From Prorocentrum cordatum (Eukaryota > Sar > Dinophyceae > Prorocentrales > Prorocentraceae), in assembly GCA_963575745.1 (NCBI GenBank), contig CAUYUJ010000758.1, positions 105,199 through 169,198 of the forward strand: a stretch of DNA of 64,000 nt, given 5' to 3'. Below, one piece after another: positions 34,036 to 45,126 of this stretch. Within the stretch, counting starts at the first letter, position 1; every line of letters starts with the position of its first letter. The notes under the pieces were generated by a model, which worked only from the letters and a program-made list of their open reading frames with translations, did not search any database and was not told the origin of the DNA. The position numbers and the translations under genes are program-made.

Positions 34036-34859
34036 TTGATTCACAAGGTTCGTCTCGTAGACGATTTTAGCGATTCCAATGTGAATGCAGTTACTTCCAT
34101 TGGCGAGCCCCTCCCAGTGGATAATTTGGACACGTTGGTCAGTTCAGCTTCAGCTTTCTCGCAGAGTGCGGCGAGCACGCTGAGATGCTTTTCCGGAAGG
34201 ATGATTTCAAGGGCGCTTTTAGATCGCCGCCCCTGCGATTTGCCGTTTGTGATCGTCTTTTGGCCACGGCGGCTGAGGCACACTCAGGTCTGCAGTTGCT
34301 GGCAAGCCTATTTGGGGCACTGAGCTCTCTGCATTCCTGGCGCAGGTTTGGCAGCTTCGTTCAGGCGTTTCTTGCGTGCGATTTTTTACTTGCTACGCCC
34401 AGATTCGTGGACGATCTGTTCTCTGCCGACACCCCAGTCGAAGGTCAATCTGAATTCGAGGGCCCTGCTGGCACGGCAAACTGCACTCGCCAGGTGATCG
34501 GTCTCCTGGGATGGGAATTGGATCCCAAGAAATCAGTAGAAGATGAATCGTGCGCCACTGTGCTTGGCGTTTGCGCCCGGGTTCTGCCTGGCGCGATTGT
34601 GCTCTGGATCGGCTCTGAAAAATCGGAAAACTGGCTCCGATGCATAGATTGTGTTCTGGAAGCTGATTTCCTCCGTCCAGCAGAGGCCAAACGGTTGGCG
34701 GGCCGGCTCAGCTGGGAAGGATTCGTAGTTTTTGGCCGAGGCGCCAGAGCGTATTTGGCCGCCTTGCACTGGCAGGCGAATCGGGCGCGAGGAACAATCC
34801 CCAGGCGCGTGAGAAATGCACTTCTCTGGTGGCGCCGTTTCCTTGCCCGACGCGCGTGA
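34036..34859 (+). pseudogene. Reverse transcriptase fragment, DIRS-like or related
   Basis: Two frames. The first (34036-34195) reads KVRLVDDFSDSNVN, the RxxDDFS.S.vN block of a distinct RT group in dinoflagellates. The second (34185-34859) gives DDFKGAFRSPPLRFAVCDRL, FGALSSLHSWRRFGSFVQAF (FG...s...FxRf), ATPRFVDDLFSAD (motif C, VDD), IGLLGWELDPKKS, ATVLGVCARV, AKRLAGRLSWEGFVVFGRGA and a final WWRRFL. The order and spacing of the blocks fit RTs of DIRS-type elements, but no tyrosine recombinase is visible, so the element type is uncertain. Frameshift near 34195. Confidence 0.65.
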
Positions 34860-36382
34860 TCCCTCTAAGGCATCGCGAAATGCGGCGCTGCTTTGTTTGC
34901 AAAGACGCTGCTGGCAATGGCGGATTATGTTCGTGCTGGTCCATCCCCAATGCACATGTGGGTTGCTCATTCCATTCCCGACGCAGAGTGGAGGTGGGCG
35001 CGACCGCGCCGCACCCAGATTCCATTTTGAGAATTGATTGCGGCTGTTTGCAGCGCAGAGTGCTTGATCGAAAGTGGTCTGAAGGACTGCGTGATCGTTT
35101 TTGCGCATTGATGGCAACGTTGCGCTGCATACTTTAATTCGCGGCGCCAGCCGGCAGAGCGGTTACAACGAAGTCGTCAATGGATTATGGTCCACTGTGG
35201 CCGCCGCTGGCATCCTGCTTCATGCTGCGCGGGCCCCCATCGTTAGTTTAATTTGGCACAATCTTTTCAAGCGTCCCAGGCCGACCTCGCAAAGCAAGGC
35301 TCTAAGCAGATCCAGTGGAGCTGGCCCAGCCAAGTGGTGCCGTGGGACGCCCAGTGAAACGAGCGGCGCGAGGAAAAGAATGCGGCATCGTCGCGTCGTC
35401 GCCGTCCCCAGTCCAATTCATGCGTTTCGCGACCAATTCGGCGTTGCTGTGCCCAGGTTTCTGTTTGACAGCGTTTCAGCGCTCCGAGAGCCAATTGGGG
35501 ACGAGCCCAAGTATTCACGAAGTTTCTATGCTCGCAGTTCCGTTAGGACGTTTCTCGTTTGAAATTGCCGAGATCGGGCGTTTCGGTGTTCAGATTGCCA
35601 ATTCGCGCTGTGATTGCGGATTCGGTGCTCATGTTCTGACGAGGGGGATGAGTGCCAATTGCGCGTTCTGTTTGCGGATTCGGGCGACTCGGTGATTGGA
35701 TTGCCGATTTGGGCTCAGATTGCCGATTTCGGCGTTTCAGAGCGCAGATTGCCGATTCGGCGTTTGCTTCCGAGGTTGAAACGTCCTTTAAATTTGCCGA
35801 CGCGTCCACTGAGCTACGTATCGGCTGGTTGCGCTGGTATCAGACTGTGAGCAAATTCCCGCTGTTGTACCAGCAGTGGCTTCTGGCAGGCTTCGGGTGC
35901 ATCGAGGGTGAACCTACTGTTGACGAGGCCGGCAGACTTCTTCCGACTTGTCGAGGACATTCGTGCTCTGACGATTTTCGACGATCACGCAGCTGTTGCG
36001 GAAGAGTGCTCTTCCTTCCCCTTCCGAGTCTTTCACGACCCTGATCTGCCGCACTGTTCCAGGCGATCGATCTTCGAATGTTGCGCGCGGCGGCGCTGAC
36101 GACGACGATTCCGCCGGCGGGCTCAGGGGGGCCTGGGGGCGCCGATCTCGTTGCCGATCTGGCCGCCGACCCGATTTTCATATGCGAGCTACCCGGCTAG
36201 AACGATGGCACATGCGGCATGCGATTCGCCCCCTGACGGGCGCTGCGGAGTTTCGATGGGCACGGCCAGATTTCTACGGCGAGCACGGCCACGATCACGA
36301 ATCAATGCTGTATCTGTCGACGCGCGTTTGCGTCTCGCCTGACGGCTCGAAACCACCTCGCGGCTTCGACTGAGCGGAGTTA
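34860..36382. other. No gene recognised; degenerate GATTGCCGATT repeat inside
   Basis: 35575-35770 contains several imperfect copies of 'cagattgccgatttcggcg' type units, giving short tandem similarity. The rest shows open frames without domains. Confidence 0.5.
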
Positions 36383-37200
36383 TTGTACCGGGGAGGGGCG
36401 CTCCTACATTACCGACGTCGTCGTTCCCGATTCGCTACGTTGCCCCCTCTGCGACAGCGAACCTGTCGAGACCTTCGACCTCCTGCAAACGCACATCCGC
36501 AGTCACTTGGCCTCGATTCGCGCGTCGGCCGGGGCGCGCCGCGATCTGATTCCAGGGCCGCAGCCTCTCCTTCAACGAGCGCTCGCCCGACATGGCGCGC
36601 GAGAACTTCCTGAGGGGCGCCGCCATGCCGGAGGACAGGCAGGCCAAGCAGGCGCGGCAGACAGGGGGGGCGGGGGCCAGGCGAGAAGCGCGACGAGCTG
36701 ATTCTGCCCGCCCCGCTCGCGGTGGAGCCGCGGGCGCACGCGGCCAATCTCTTCCGCGCGTCCCTCGCGCCGAGTCCGACCAGGGAGACGCACTACGACG
36801 CGATGAAGGAGGCAGTGGGGAACTACGAGAAGAGCGTCCGCGGCCAGAAGGGGCACGGGCAGGACACCCCAGCACACCATGCGACGGTGGCGGCCCCCCT
36901 CACGAAGAAGGACTCGCTGGGCGCCGCCAGCCAGCAGCGCGAGCTGATCGAGAGAGTTCTGACGGAGTTCGACGCCTTAAGAAGCTGGGCAGGCACATCC
37001 TGGAGTTCCGCGGATACGAGACGAAGGGGCGCGGGCATCGCTTCCGCGTCAACGTGAACCCGACGGCGCCCGAGGACTTCCGCAAGGCGTTCGACCTGAT
37101 CTTCAAGGACTGGGCTACCAAAGAGGAGGAGGTGATGGGCCCGGCTCCACCGAGCAAGCGGGGGGGGCAGATGCAGGCCCGCATCCGCCGCCTGAAGTGA
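36383..37200 (+). pseudogene. Broken gene with a C2H2-like zinc finger
   Basis: A frame without Met at about 36383-36700 reads YITDVVVPDSLRCPLCDSEP and goes on to a His-x3-His: C-x2-C-x13-H-x3-H, a C2H2-like finger encoded at about 36440-36503. Farther on, PAPLAVEPRAHAANLFRASL and KEAVGNYEKSVRGQKGHG are read in a second frame (to about 36980), and KKLGRHILEFRGYETKGRG to IRRLK in a third (to 37200). These pieces look like one protein broken by at least two frameshifts or joined by introns. Function unknown; a DNA-binding role would be a guess. Confidence 0.4.
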
Positions 37201-38635
37201 GTGCCAAGCGCGCTGAGGCGAGCAGATAAAACTGAGTCCGTCGCAGCGGCCGTTTTTGCCGCAACGGCGCCAGCGGCGCCGCGCCGTTGATTCTAGAGGC
37301 CAATTGTTTGTCGCAGCGGCGCCGCTGCCGTCGACGCCTGCCCGCGGGAACTTTGCGCGCGTCGCGTTTTCCCGTTCAAAAGCGCTTGTCGCAACGGCGC
37401 CGGTGCTTCTTGACTTCTATCTCGAGTCGCTGCTACCGACGAACATGCAATGCTGTTTCCTCCTCGCTGCGCCGTTCGGGGCGCGGCGCGTCGGCGCCCC
37501 GCCCCGCGCTAGGGCGGGGGCGGATTCACCTTTGAGGCGGCCTCGGCACAGCGGGGGGGCTTTGTCCGGCCCCCCATTCCGAGCGCGGGGCAGGCTAGCA
37601 TCTGGCAGCGATGAAACTGGCCGCGTCGGCCAGGATCGAACTTTCCAGCTTGGCGACTGCATTGCAAGTTGCGCCTTTACATGTCCATGTTTCGCCTGAG
37701 TTCGGTCCTGTTTGGAAATCGTAGCGGCGCAGATGCGGCGATCCATTTGCTCCAATACCTGACAGACGCGTACGTTGGTCCGCGCGATGACTGTCTGCCA
37801 AGTTACCATTTGGATCATTTTGCTGCACTGTTGGATGATATTTTCACTTGTGATCCAACAGACATCCTATTCATCGTGTAACTGGCACAGGCTACATGAA
37901 ATCATGCCACATCTCGACCACCACTCACGCACATTACGATCAGACAGAATTCACCGACTTACTTACCAACGCTTACGACACCACGATCCCTCACGCATTT
38001 CGAGAATTATTGGGTTCCCTGAACGACATAATTGGGATGTGAATGTACATGGGTTTCATTTTCATACAAGAGTGTTCCATACGCTACGATTGGGGAGGGA
38101 TTGGTCTCCGCAGTTCCTAAAGTACGGTTTCTGCCGCGCACTGTTGCACTTGGGCAGATGCGACGCCGGGAATATTATGTAAATTGTCTTCTTCCATTGC
38201 AACGCAATTTGGGGTGAAGGTCGCGAATATGTTCTGATGCAATCGGACAAATTATTCGAGTTGGAAGTCTTGGAGGCCGACGGGTGGACGTTCGGCTGGC
38301 TCTGCTGGGCGGGCGTGTGGATCCCGAAGTTGACCCAACGTCGACATTGAGAAATCAGATTCCGACCGGCGTGGCTGAGTTCCCCCATGTCAACAACGAT
38401 CAAATTGTTCTTTATCGTAACGATTGCGTTGTTGGCGGCGTCGGCGTCGGTTCTCTTGTTGATGTTACTAACTGTTACCGGTAAGCTGGGGATGGATGAA
38501 CATCGCACCCCCCCCGATCAAACATAGCGATTATGGCTTGAAAGGTCGCGCGCCCCCGCACCCCGCACTTGCGACGTGTGGTGGAGAAGCATGCGCAGGA
38601 GAAGAATCAGTAAATCCCACGCCAAAATACAATCT
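37201..38635. other. No gene recognised
   Basis: GC-rich to about 37640, then more balanced DNA. 'gtcgcagcggcgccg' type words recur three times between 37240 and 37400. No coding domain. Confidence 0.4.
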
Positions 38636-38636
38636 C

Positions 38637-38702
38637 CTCAAGTTGCTGGCTCAAGGCTCAAGGCTCAAGTTGCTGGCTCAAGGCTTAAGGCTCAAGGCTT
38701 AA
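38637..38702 (+). repeat. Short tandem array of GGCTCAAG/GGCTTAAG
   Basis: Seven overlapping copies of (T)GGCTYAAG with two TTGCTGGCTCAAG units. The word TGGCTCAAG equals the 3' end of the dinoflagellate spliced leader; the similarity may be chance. Confidence 0.75.
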
Positions 38703-38919
38703 GTCCACATCCCCATACCCCATCTCCCATCTTACTGCCACTCACTACTACTTCATTTTTCACCACATTCCTGATTTCTTCTCGCTTCTCTCACTCGCGG
38801 CCGCCTGTGTTGGACAATCAGATTAATGTCATGGTTACTTCCAGAATTGCCATGGGGAGCGATGTGGCAAGAAAGTATGGGCAGAGGGGGGGGCCGTCAG
38901 TGGCTCGTCTCGGGCATTC

Positions 38920-39324
38920 TTGGCATCGTTACCGCGCGACTGCTACGAAGCCACAGCCCATGCAGCGCTCGCATGTTTTGGGCGGGCACCAGCGTACTAC
39001 AATGTACCAGGTTTCGGCCCCGTCACTTTGGCGCGGGAGTGGGCTTCGGCAGGAATATCCATTGGCGTGCTAATCATGCACTCGTCCCGAGGGTATTTTG
39101 CGCCAGCCATTGCAGCAGTGGCACCGCGACTCACGCAGACGGAGGAGGCACAATTGGAAGTGCTTCGAGCCTTACACGTCGGCGGCCGCGACGTCTTACA
39201 CAGGAAGGCAGCCGACGCCGGGGTGGCCGAGACCGAGTTTCTATACCGGCTCGCGGGCCTTCCCCCGCCGCGCCCGGCCCGGCCGCCACCGCTTGGCGGG
39301 CCCGGCGCATGCCGCCCATATTGA
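38920..39324 (+). CDS. Unknown ORF with one hydrophobic segment
   Basis: 134 codons. Residues 45-55 (SAGISIGVLIM) are hydrophobic; then TEEAQLEVLRALHVGGRDVL is a predicted amphipathic helix; the end is Pro-rich. No domain is known to me. It overlaps a longer frame (38826-39506) with no better features. May be part of a retroelement. Confidence 0.25.
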   Translation: MASLPRDCYEATAHAALACFGRAPAYYNVPGFGPVTLAREWASAGISIGVLIMHSSRGYFAPAIAAVAPRLTQTEEAQLEVLRALHVGGRDVLHRKAADAGVAETEFLYRLAGLPPPRPARPPPLGGPGACRPY

Positions 39325-40830
39325 ATGGAAGGATCCACGACAATGCGGATACACGGTTTGACGGATATGCTGCACGTTATGGACATAATAATGCACCATA
39401 CAATTGGAATTGCACGCTATGGCGGCCACGGCCCGCGAGGAAGGGGGCGAAAAGAGCTACGCAGGAACTATTCATTTTACTATCCCTCCCCGTCCTCGTG
39501 GATTGATCGCTCCTTTGCGCACCCGATTCCGGCTCCCAGCAGCGCCATTTTCGGCACCGTCGACGCCGGCGCCAAGTCCAAGGCTGGCGCCTACGCCAGC
39601 AAGAGCGCCAGTGCCAACGGCGTCTGCGCCTACGCCGGCATCAGCGCCAACTTTGGCACAATCGGCGCCTACACCGAGTCCAAGGCCGGCGCCTACGCCA
39701 GCAAGAGCGCCAACGCCAATGTCGTCTGCGCCAACGCCGGCACCAACGCCACCTTCGGCACCAGCGACGCCGCCGCCGAGTCCAAGGCCGGCGCCCACGC
39801 CAGCAAGAGCGCCAACGCCAATGTCGTCTGCGCCAACGCCGGCACCAACGCAACCTTCGGCACCAACGACGCCGGCACCGACGCCAAGGCCGGCGCCTGC
39901 GCCAGCAAGAGCGCCAGCGTTAACGACGTCTGCGCCTGCGCCAGCACCAACGCCAGCACCGAGGCCTGCGACGACTCCCAGGCCGGCGCCTACGTCCGCA
40001 GCAATGTCTGCGCTTACGCCGGCGCCAGCGCCAGCACCGAGGCCGGCGACGACCCCCAGGCCAGCGCCCACGTCGGCAGCAACGTCTGCACCTATGCCGG
40101 CACCAACGCCGGCGCCGACGCTTGCGACAACTCCCAGGCCGGCGCCTACTTCCGCAGCAATGTCTGCGCCTACGCCGGCACTAACGCCAGCACCGACGCT
40201 TGCGAGGACTCCCAGGCCGCCGCCTACGTCGGCAGCAACGTCTGCGCTTACGCCGGCGCGAACGCCATCACCAACACCTGCGACGACTACACCATCAACG
40301 CCTCCACCGACTCCCAGGCCGCCGCCTACGTCGGCAGCAACGTCTGCGCAAACGCCGGCACTAACGCCATCGCCAACACGTGCGACGACTACACCATCAA
40401 CGCCTCCACCGACTCCCAGGCCGGCGCCTACGTCGGCAACGCAATTTGCGCCTGCGCCGGCACCGACGCCAGCACCGACGTTTGCGACGATTCCCAGGGG
40501 AATAGCGCCTACACCTGCAGCATCAACGCCAATGCAAATGCCCGCACCTACGCCGGCACTAACGCTAGAGCCACGACGTCAGCAATGACGCTACTTACGA
40601 TACCAGCGAATCTGCCGACATCAGCGCCTACGCCGCGGCCAGCATTGGCATCAAGGGTTGCACCGACGCCGGCGACGACATCGGCACTGACAGCACCATT
40701 GCCAAGTACAACGTCAGCACGGACGATACTGACCATCACAACGGCAATAGCACCAACCTTGGACAATATAGCGTACAGCAGGGTTTCTACGGAGATGGTA
40801 ATTACGGCTGTTCATGGCATCGCGGAGTGA
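39325..40830 (+). CDS. Tandem-repeat protein (Ala/Asn/Cys-rich), hypothetical
   Basis: 501 codons. Residues 85-400 consist of repeats such as GSNVCAYAGTNASTDACDDS, with Cys at regular places. In DNA the unit boundaries (tccaagg/tcccagg) lie at 39577, 39679, 39781, about 39883, 39976, 40054, 40132, 40210, 40312 and 40414: spacings 102, 102, 102, 93, 78, 78, 78, 102 and 102, all multiples of three. That favours coding. A second frame (39404-40588) reads Pro-Ala-Thr repeats (PAPTPARAPTPMSSAPTPAP) and is also open, so which frame is used is undecided. No signal peptide is evident; surface or matrix protein would be speculation. Confidence 0.4.
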   Translation: MEGSTTMRIHGLTDMLHVMDIIMHHTIGIARYGGHGPRGRGRKELRRNYSFYYPSPSSWIDRSFAHPIPAPSSAIFGTVDAGAKSKAGAYASKSASANGVCAYAGISANFGTIGAYTESKAGAYASKSANANVVCANAGTNATFGTSDAAAESKAGAHASKSANANVVCANAGTNATFGTNDAGTDAKAGACASKSASVNDVCACASTNASTEACDDSQAGAYVRSNVCAYAGASASTEAGDDPQASAHVGSNVCTYAGTNAGADACDNSQAGAYFRSNVCAYAGTNASTDACEDSQAAAYVGSNVCAYAGANAITNTCDDYTINASTDSQAAAYVGSNVCANAGTNAIANTCDDYTINASTDSQAGAYVGNAICACAGTDASTDVCDDSQGNSAYTCSINANANARTYAGTNARATTSAMTLLTIPANLPTSAPTPRPALASRVAPTPATTSALTAPLPSTTSARTILTITTAIAPTLDNIAYSRVSTEMVITAVHGIAE

Positions 40831-41610
40831 CGAATATCACGGGTACGCTACAATTTGCACAATTTCGACGTCGGTCCCCAAACGGCCCACCAACATACTA
40901 TTCATTAAGATTGGGCCATTTATCTGTCCGACTCCACCTCTCGACCTGTCCGCGTCTTCCCCGACTCCCGCTGCGTCTCTTCCGACTCCGGCTTCCGACC
41001 TATGTCTCGATTCTAATTCCCTGCTCAACAGAACCTCCTGTTTTTTAGATACTTACAATTTGTTTGGTAGTTCCCCTCCAAAGTTTAGAAGTTGATGTCA
41101 CTTTGGAGGCGCACTTCTAAAATTTAGTGCGTGATGCAAAACCACCAAAATTTAGACGATGTGAGTTGCATGTGTACATGCACATGAACGCACAGCACAT
41201 GGGAACACACACGCACACACATTCACACACATCTATATATATATATATATATATATGCGTAATATATATATAAATGCATGTATGTATATACATACATTTA
41301 TGCGAAGAGCCCAGCTGGCTTCACGCATGTCCCCCCGCGGCACGGGGGAGCGCGGACTTTGATGCGATGCGAGGGCATGTCGGCAACGCGCGTTTCGGCA
41401 CACTTCTCGCACATTTCGTTGCCCCTGGAAGCGAGGAGTCGCGCGGGACCAGGGTCAGCATCCCAGCGTAGGCTTTTTTGTTCGAGCCAACGCATGCCCG
41501 GTGTGAAACAACGCCTTCAGCAATTGAATCGCGAGCGAGATGTCTAGGTTGAGGTTGACGGTCCTGCTTCGGCAGAGCAGCGGTTGAACGAATTTGCTAG
41601 ATCCCGTTTC
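40831..41610. other. AT-richer spacer with CA and TA microsatellites
   Basis: 41196-41256 has CA repeats then (TA)11; 'aaatttag' occurs at 41119 and 41148. 40930-41010 has 'cgactcc' repeats that resemble 51350-51560. No gene recognised, though a CTGC-TTCG-GCAG mini-hairpin is at about 41565-41576. Confidence 0.6.
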
Positions 41611-41633
41611 AAAAAAAAAAAAAAAAAAAAAAA
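41611..41633 (+). repeat. Poly(A) tract
   Basis: About 23 consecutive A after 'cgtttc'. It lies at the border between non-coding DNA and the following broken gene and may be the tail of a retroposed RNA whose body is upstream. Confidence 0.9.
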
Positions 41634-41651
41634 GTTGAGTGCAAAGGCGTC

Positions 41652-43335
41652 GTGGAACTGACCGATGGCGCTGACTCGTCCAAGCGCCCTGCCAGCTGGG
41701 AGGCCAATGCGTCAAGGAATGTGAAAAAAAGCTTGCCAGAGAATCGGGTCGTCCAGATGCGCACGCCGCGGATGGAAAATTTTGGGACGAAGAAAAGCAA
41801 AAACAGTTCAATGACACAAGGTATTTTTCGCTGCCGTGGGAGATTATTGAAACGGACGCCAGGCCAATTTCTGACTGGCCCCACATTGAACCTGATGCCC
41901 CTTTGCATTCGACACGACAGACCTGGGCCAACGGCCGTGACATCATTATCTGTGGAAGAAACCGAGAACACCGCGGTTTGGGATATATGGGGAGATACGG
42001 CACCGTTTTTGACCAGAGATTCCTTGCATCTCTTGACTTACTCTGCCGTGTCTGGCAACACGCATAAGCGTCATAGGTTTTGTGGCTGGGCGAAACGAAT
42101 GACTTGCGACTGTGGTTGCCGAGGCAGACACACATTTGAAGTTGTTTGGGCTGTGCTAGCTTGGGCGTTCCAGGTCATGGTTTCGGGGTTCCATCCAACA
42201 GTTCGCCACGATGGTGTACCCTTTGCCGAATCTGGTTTCAAAGGTGATCGAGATCGCGCTCGCCGTCAGGGACCCCTTCGTGCAAGGGGATGTTGTTTGC
42301 AAAAGCGTGGGGACTGGGAATGGCTGAAGCAGCGCTTGTTTCTCACAGGACGCGGCTGTTGAAATTGCACCGCCCCCCTTTCCCCTACGCATCCACCCAA
42401 AAAAATGCTTCTCAATTCCAGGGTTGGGGGCGAGTGCAATTTTGACGCCCAGGTTGGGGGGGGCAGAAAAACGCGAGGCGCTGCTGGAAATGCCACGCTG
42501 AACGAGGACCGAAACTGCCCTTCACAGATGCCTCTGCAACGGCAGCATGGAGAACGACGATGCTCAACCACGAATCTTTCATGATTTGGGTTTTTGCTGA
42601 GGGACACGAGCTCTCGTCAATGTTTGACATCCCCGGATTTTCAATCGAACCTGTAACGATCGACTTGGTGCATGTGCTAGACCTGGGTTGCCTACGAGTT
42701 CTATTGGGGAACGTTATGTTTGAATTGTTTTGTTTTTTAAGGGAGGCGCAGTGATGATTCCTGGCAGCGCGATTTCTGATCTCAATGCGCTCGCGCACTG
42801 CGCTTCGAAGCAACTCGGCCAAGACGCGCCCCCAGCGCGATTCCTAACAATCCTCATGATTAAGCAGTCAGGGAAACCACCGAGACTTCGAACCAAAGCA
42901 GCTGAGACACGATATATGTCACCGTGTGTTGTTAAGATTATGGAGACCTTCATCCCGCCAGATACCAGGCGAGAGAAACTCATGATGGACACAGTGGCGA
43001 TGATGCAAAATATGTATGCCGAGCTGTACTCATGGGACGACTCGGCGTCACCCGCTAAGGTTGCGCGGTTTGGACGGTGTTACAATGATCTGTATTCAGA
43101 TCTGGGTCGGATGACGCGCGACGAGGTTCCTGGGATCAGCTATGAGCCGTTCAAGTTCTACCCAAAGAACCATCTCCTTATCCATTGCCTGGAAGACCAG
43201 GCAGGCGCATTCGGGAACCCGATAAGAAATTGGAACTACCAGGATGAATCCGCCATCGGCGACGCGGTTGAAGTTGCAGAAGCATCACGCCCTAATTGGC
43301 TCCACCGCTCGATCGTAGAGATGGACCGTTTCTGA
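41652..43335 (+). pseudogene. Broken gene of a probable multicopy dinoflagellate family
   Basis: Three open pieces in three frames appear to be one protein. Piece 1 (41652-42362): FLTRDSLHLLTYSAVSGNTH, MTCDCGCRGRHTFEVVWAVL (CxCGCxGxHTF) and FHPTVRHDGVPFAESGF. Piece 2 (about 42480-42754): CWKCHAERGPKLPFTDASA, then AAWRTTML and VTIDLVHVLDLG. Piece 3 (42730-43335): LRTKAAETRYMSPCVVKIME, FKFYPKNHLLIHCLEDQ and GNPIRNWNYQDESAIGDAVE. Similar strings occur, as I recall, in abundant unannotated dinoflagellate proteins; the Cys-rich start and the 'HVLDLG...PKxH..H...NP...WNY.DE' blocks would suit a transposase, but I cannot show that. Frameshifts or introns separate the pieces. Confidence 0.5.
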
Positions 43336-43390
43336 GATCCCACAAAAAATCAGACGAGCCAAAGAGAATCCCACAAGTCTCGGGACCTGC

Positions 43391-44480
43391 CCAAGCGAGA
43401 ACCCCGTTTTGAAACAGGAGCCGCCCTCAACCTCATCCTCTGTGCCCTCTCTGGCCCCCCCAGCCCCTAGAGGCCTCGGGCCCCGCCTCTCGCGGCGCCT
43501 CCCCATGGGCCCCTCCAGAGCGCCCCATCGGGAACTCAAGCGAGAAACCCGTTTTGAAACAGGAGCCGCCCTCAACCTCGTCCTCCCTGCCCTCTCTGGC
43601 CCCCCCCCCCAGCCCCCAGAGGCCTCGGGCCCCGCCTCTCACGGCGCCCCCCCATGGGCCCCTCCAGAGCGCCCCATCGGGAACTCAAGCGAGAACCCCG
43701 TTTTGAAACAGGAGCCGCCCTCAACCTCATCCTCTGTGCCCTCTCTGGCCCCCCCAGCCCCTAGAGGCCTCGGGCCCCGCCTCTCACGGCGCCTCCCCAT
43801 GGGTCCCTCCAGAGCGCCCCATCGGGAACTCAAGCGAGAACCCCGTTTTGGAGCCGCCCTCAAGAGAAACCGTTTTGAAACAGGAGCCGCCCTCAACCTC
43901 ATCCTCTGCGCCCTCTCTGGCCCCCCCCCCCCCCTAGAGGCCTCTGGCCCCGCCTCTCACGGCGCCCCCCCATGGGTCCCTCCAGAGCGCCCCATCGGGA
44001 ACTCAAGCGAGAACCCCGTTTTGAAACAGGAGCCGCCCTCAACCTCATCCTCTGCGCCCTCTCTGGCCCCCCCCAGCCCCAGGCCTCGGGCCCCGCCTCT
44101 CACGGCGCCTCCCCATGGGTCCCTCCAGAGCGCCCCACCGGGAACTCAAGCGAGAACCCCGTTTTGAAACAGGAGCCGCCCTCAACCTCATCCTCTGCGC
44201 CCTCTCTGGCCCCCCCCCAGCCCCCAGAGGCCTCTGGCCCCGCCTCTCACGGCGCCTCCCCGCGGGCCCCTCCAGAGCGCCCCATCGGGAACTCAAGCGA
44301 GAACACCATTTTGAAACAGGAGCCGCCCTCAACCTCATCCTCTGCGCCCTCTCTGGCCCCCCCCAGCCCCTAGAGGCCTCGGGCCCCGCCTCTCACGGCG
44401 CCCCCCTCAGGTCCCTCGAGAGCGCCCATAGGGAACTCAAGCGAGAACACCGTTTTGAAACAGGAGCCGCCCTAGACCCC
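43391..44480 (+). repeat. 145-bp minisatellite, array 1, about eight copies
   Basis: 'ttttgaaacaggagccgcc' starts at about 43407, 43552, 43701, 43873, 44020, 44162, 44310 and 44454 (spacing 142-172). The unit also contains 'ggcctcgggccccgcctctc' and 'ccccatcgggaactcaagcg'. The same unit forms array 2 at 50086-50820. It is open in several frames (for example ETGAALNLILCALSGPP) but unit lengths are not multiples of three, which argues against coding. Confidence 0.96.
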
Positions 44481-44570
44481 AGCCTCTGTGCCGCCCCGGC
44501 CCCCCCCCTCCGCCTCGCCCCCTCCGGGGTGCCTCGAGAGGCAACCCGCGGCAGACTGAATGAATGGACA

Positions 44571-44582
44571 CGAGGAAGAGAG

Positions 44583-44655
<73 letters not shown>

Positions 44656-44740
44656 AAACACACACACACACACAAAAGATAGAGAGAGAGAGATAACAAA
44701 AAAGAGAGAGAAGAGAGAGAGAGAAGAAAAAAAAAGAATC

Positions 44741-44818
<78 letters not shown>
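44571..44818. repeat. (GA)n microsatellite with (CA) and (TA) inserts
   Basis: GA dinucleotides over about 250 bp, with (CA)9 near 44656 and (TA)8 near 44741. Confidence 0.98.
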
Positions 44819-44819
<1 letters not shown>

Positions 44820-44945
44820 TCACGAGACAGAAACCATGACAGATCCAACAATAACAACACCGAACACACAGCCAAGGATGCCAACGCAGAGAGGCACAGT
44901 TGGAGAGAGGTTGAAAGAAACATAGCACCCGTTGGGTGCGAATCG

Positions 44946-45050
44946 ATGCGGCGGCAGACACATAAGCAGCACCAGCAGCAACAACAACACCAACACCACC
45001 AACAACAACAACAAACACAACAACAACAACAACAAGCACAACAACAACGA
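44946..45050. repeat. (CAACAA)n/(CAG) tract
   Basis: CAA/CAG/CAC triplets, making a poly-Gln frame (QQQQHQHHQQQQ). It lies just upstream of the RING gene. Confidence 0.9.
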
Positions 45051-45126
45051 CGGTCAATGCCGTGGCGTCGGCGTCTGCATCGGTGTCTTCCCACCTCCGC
45101 TTCCCCCTCCCTCCGCCTCCTCCTCC

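Noticed and set aside
43391-44480. 252-residue ORF with ETGAALNLILCALSGPP repeats
   Set aside because: Unit lengths are not multiples of three and the other array gives the same peptides in other frames, so the DNA repeat and not the protein is conserved.
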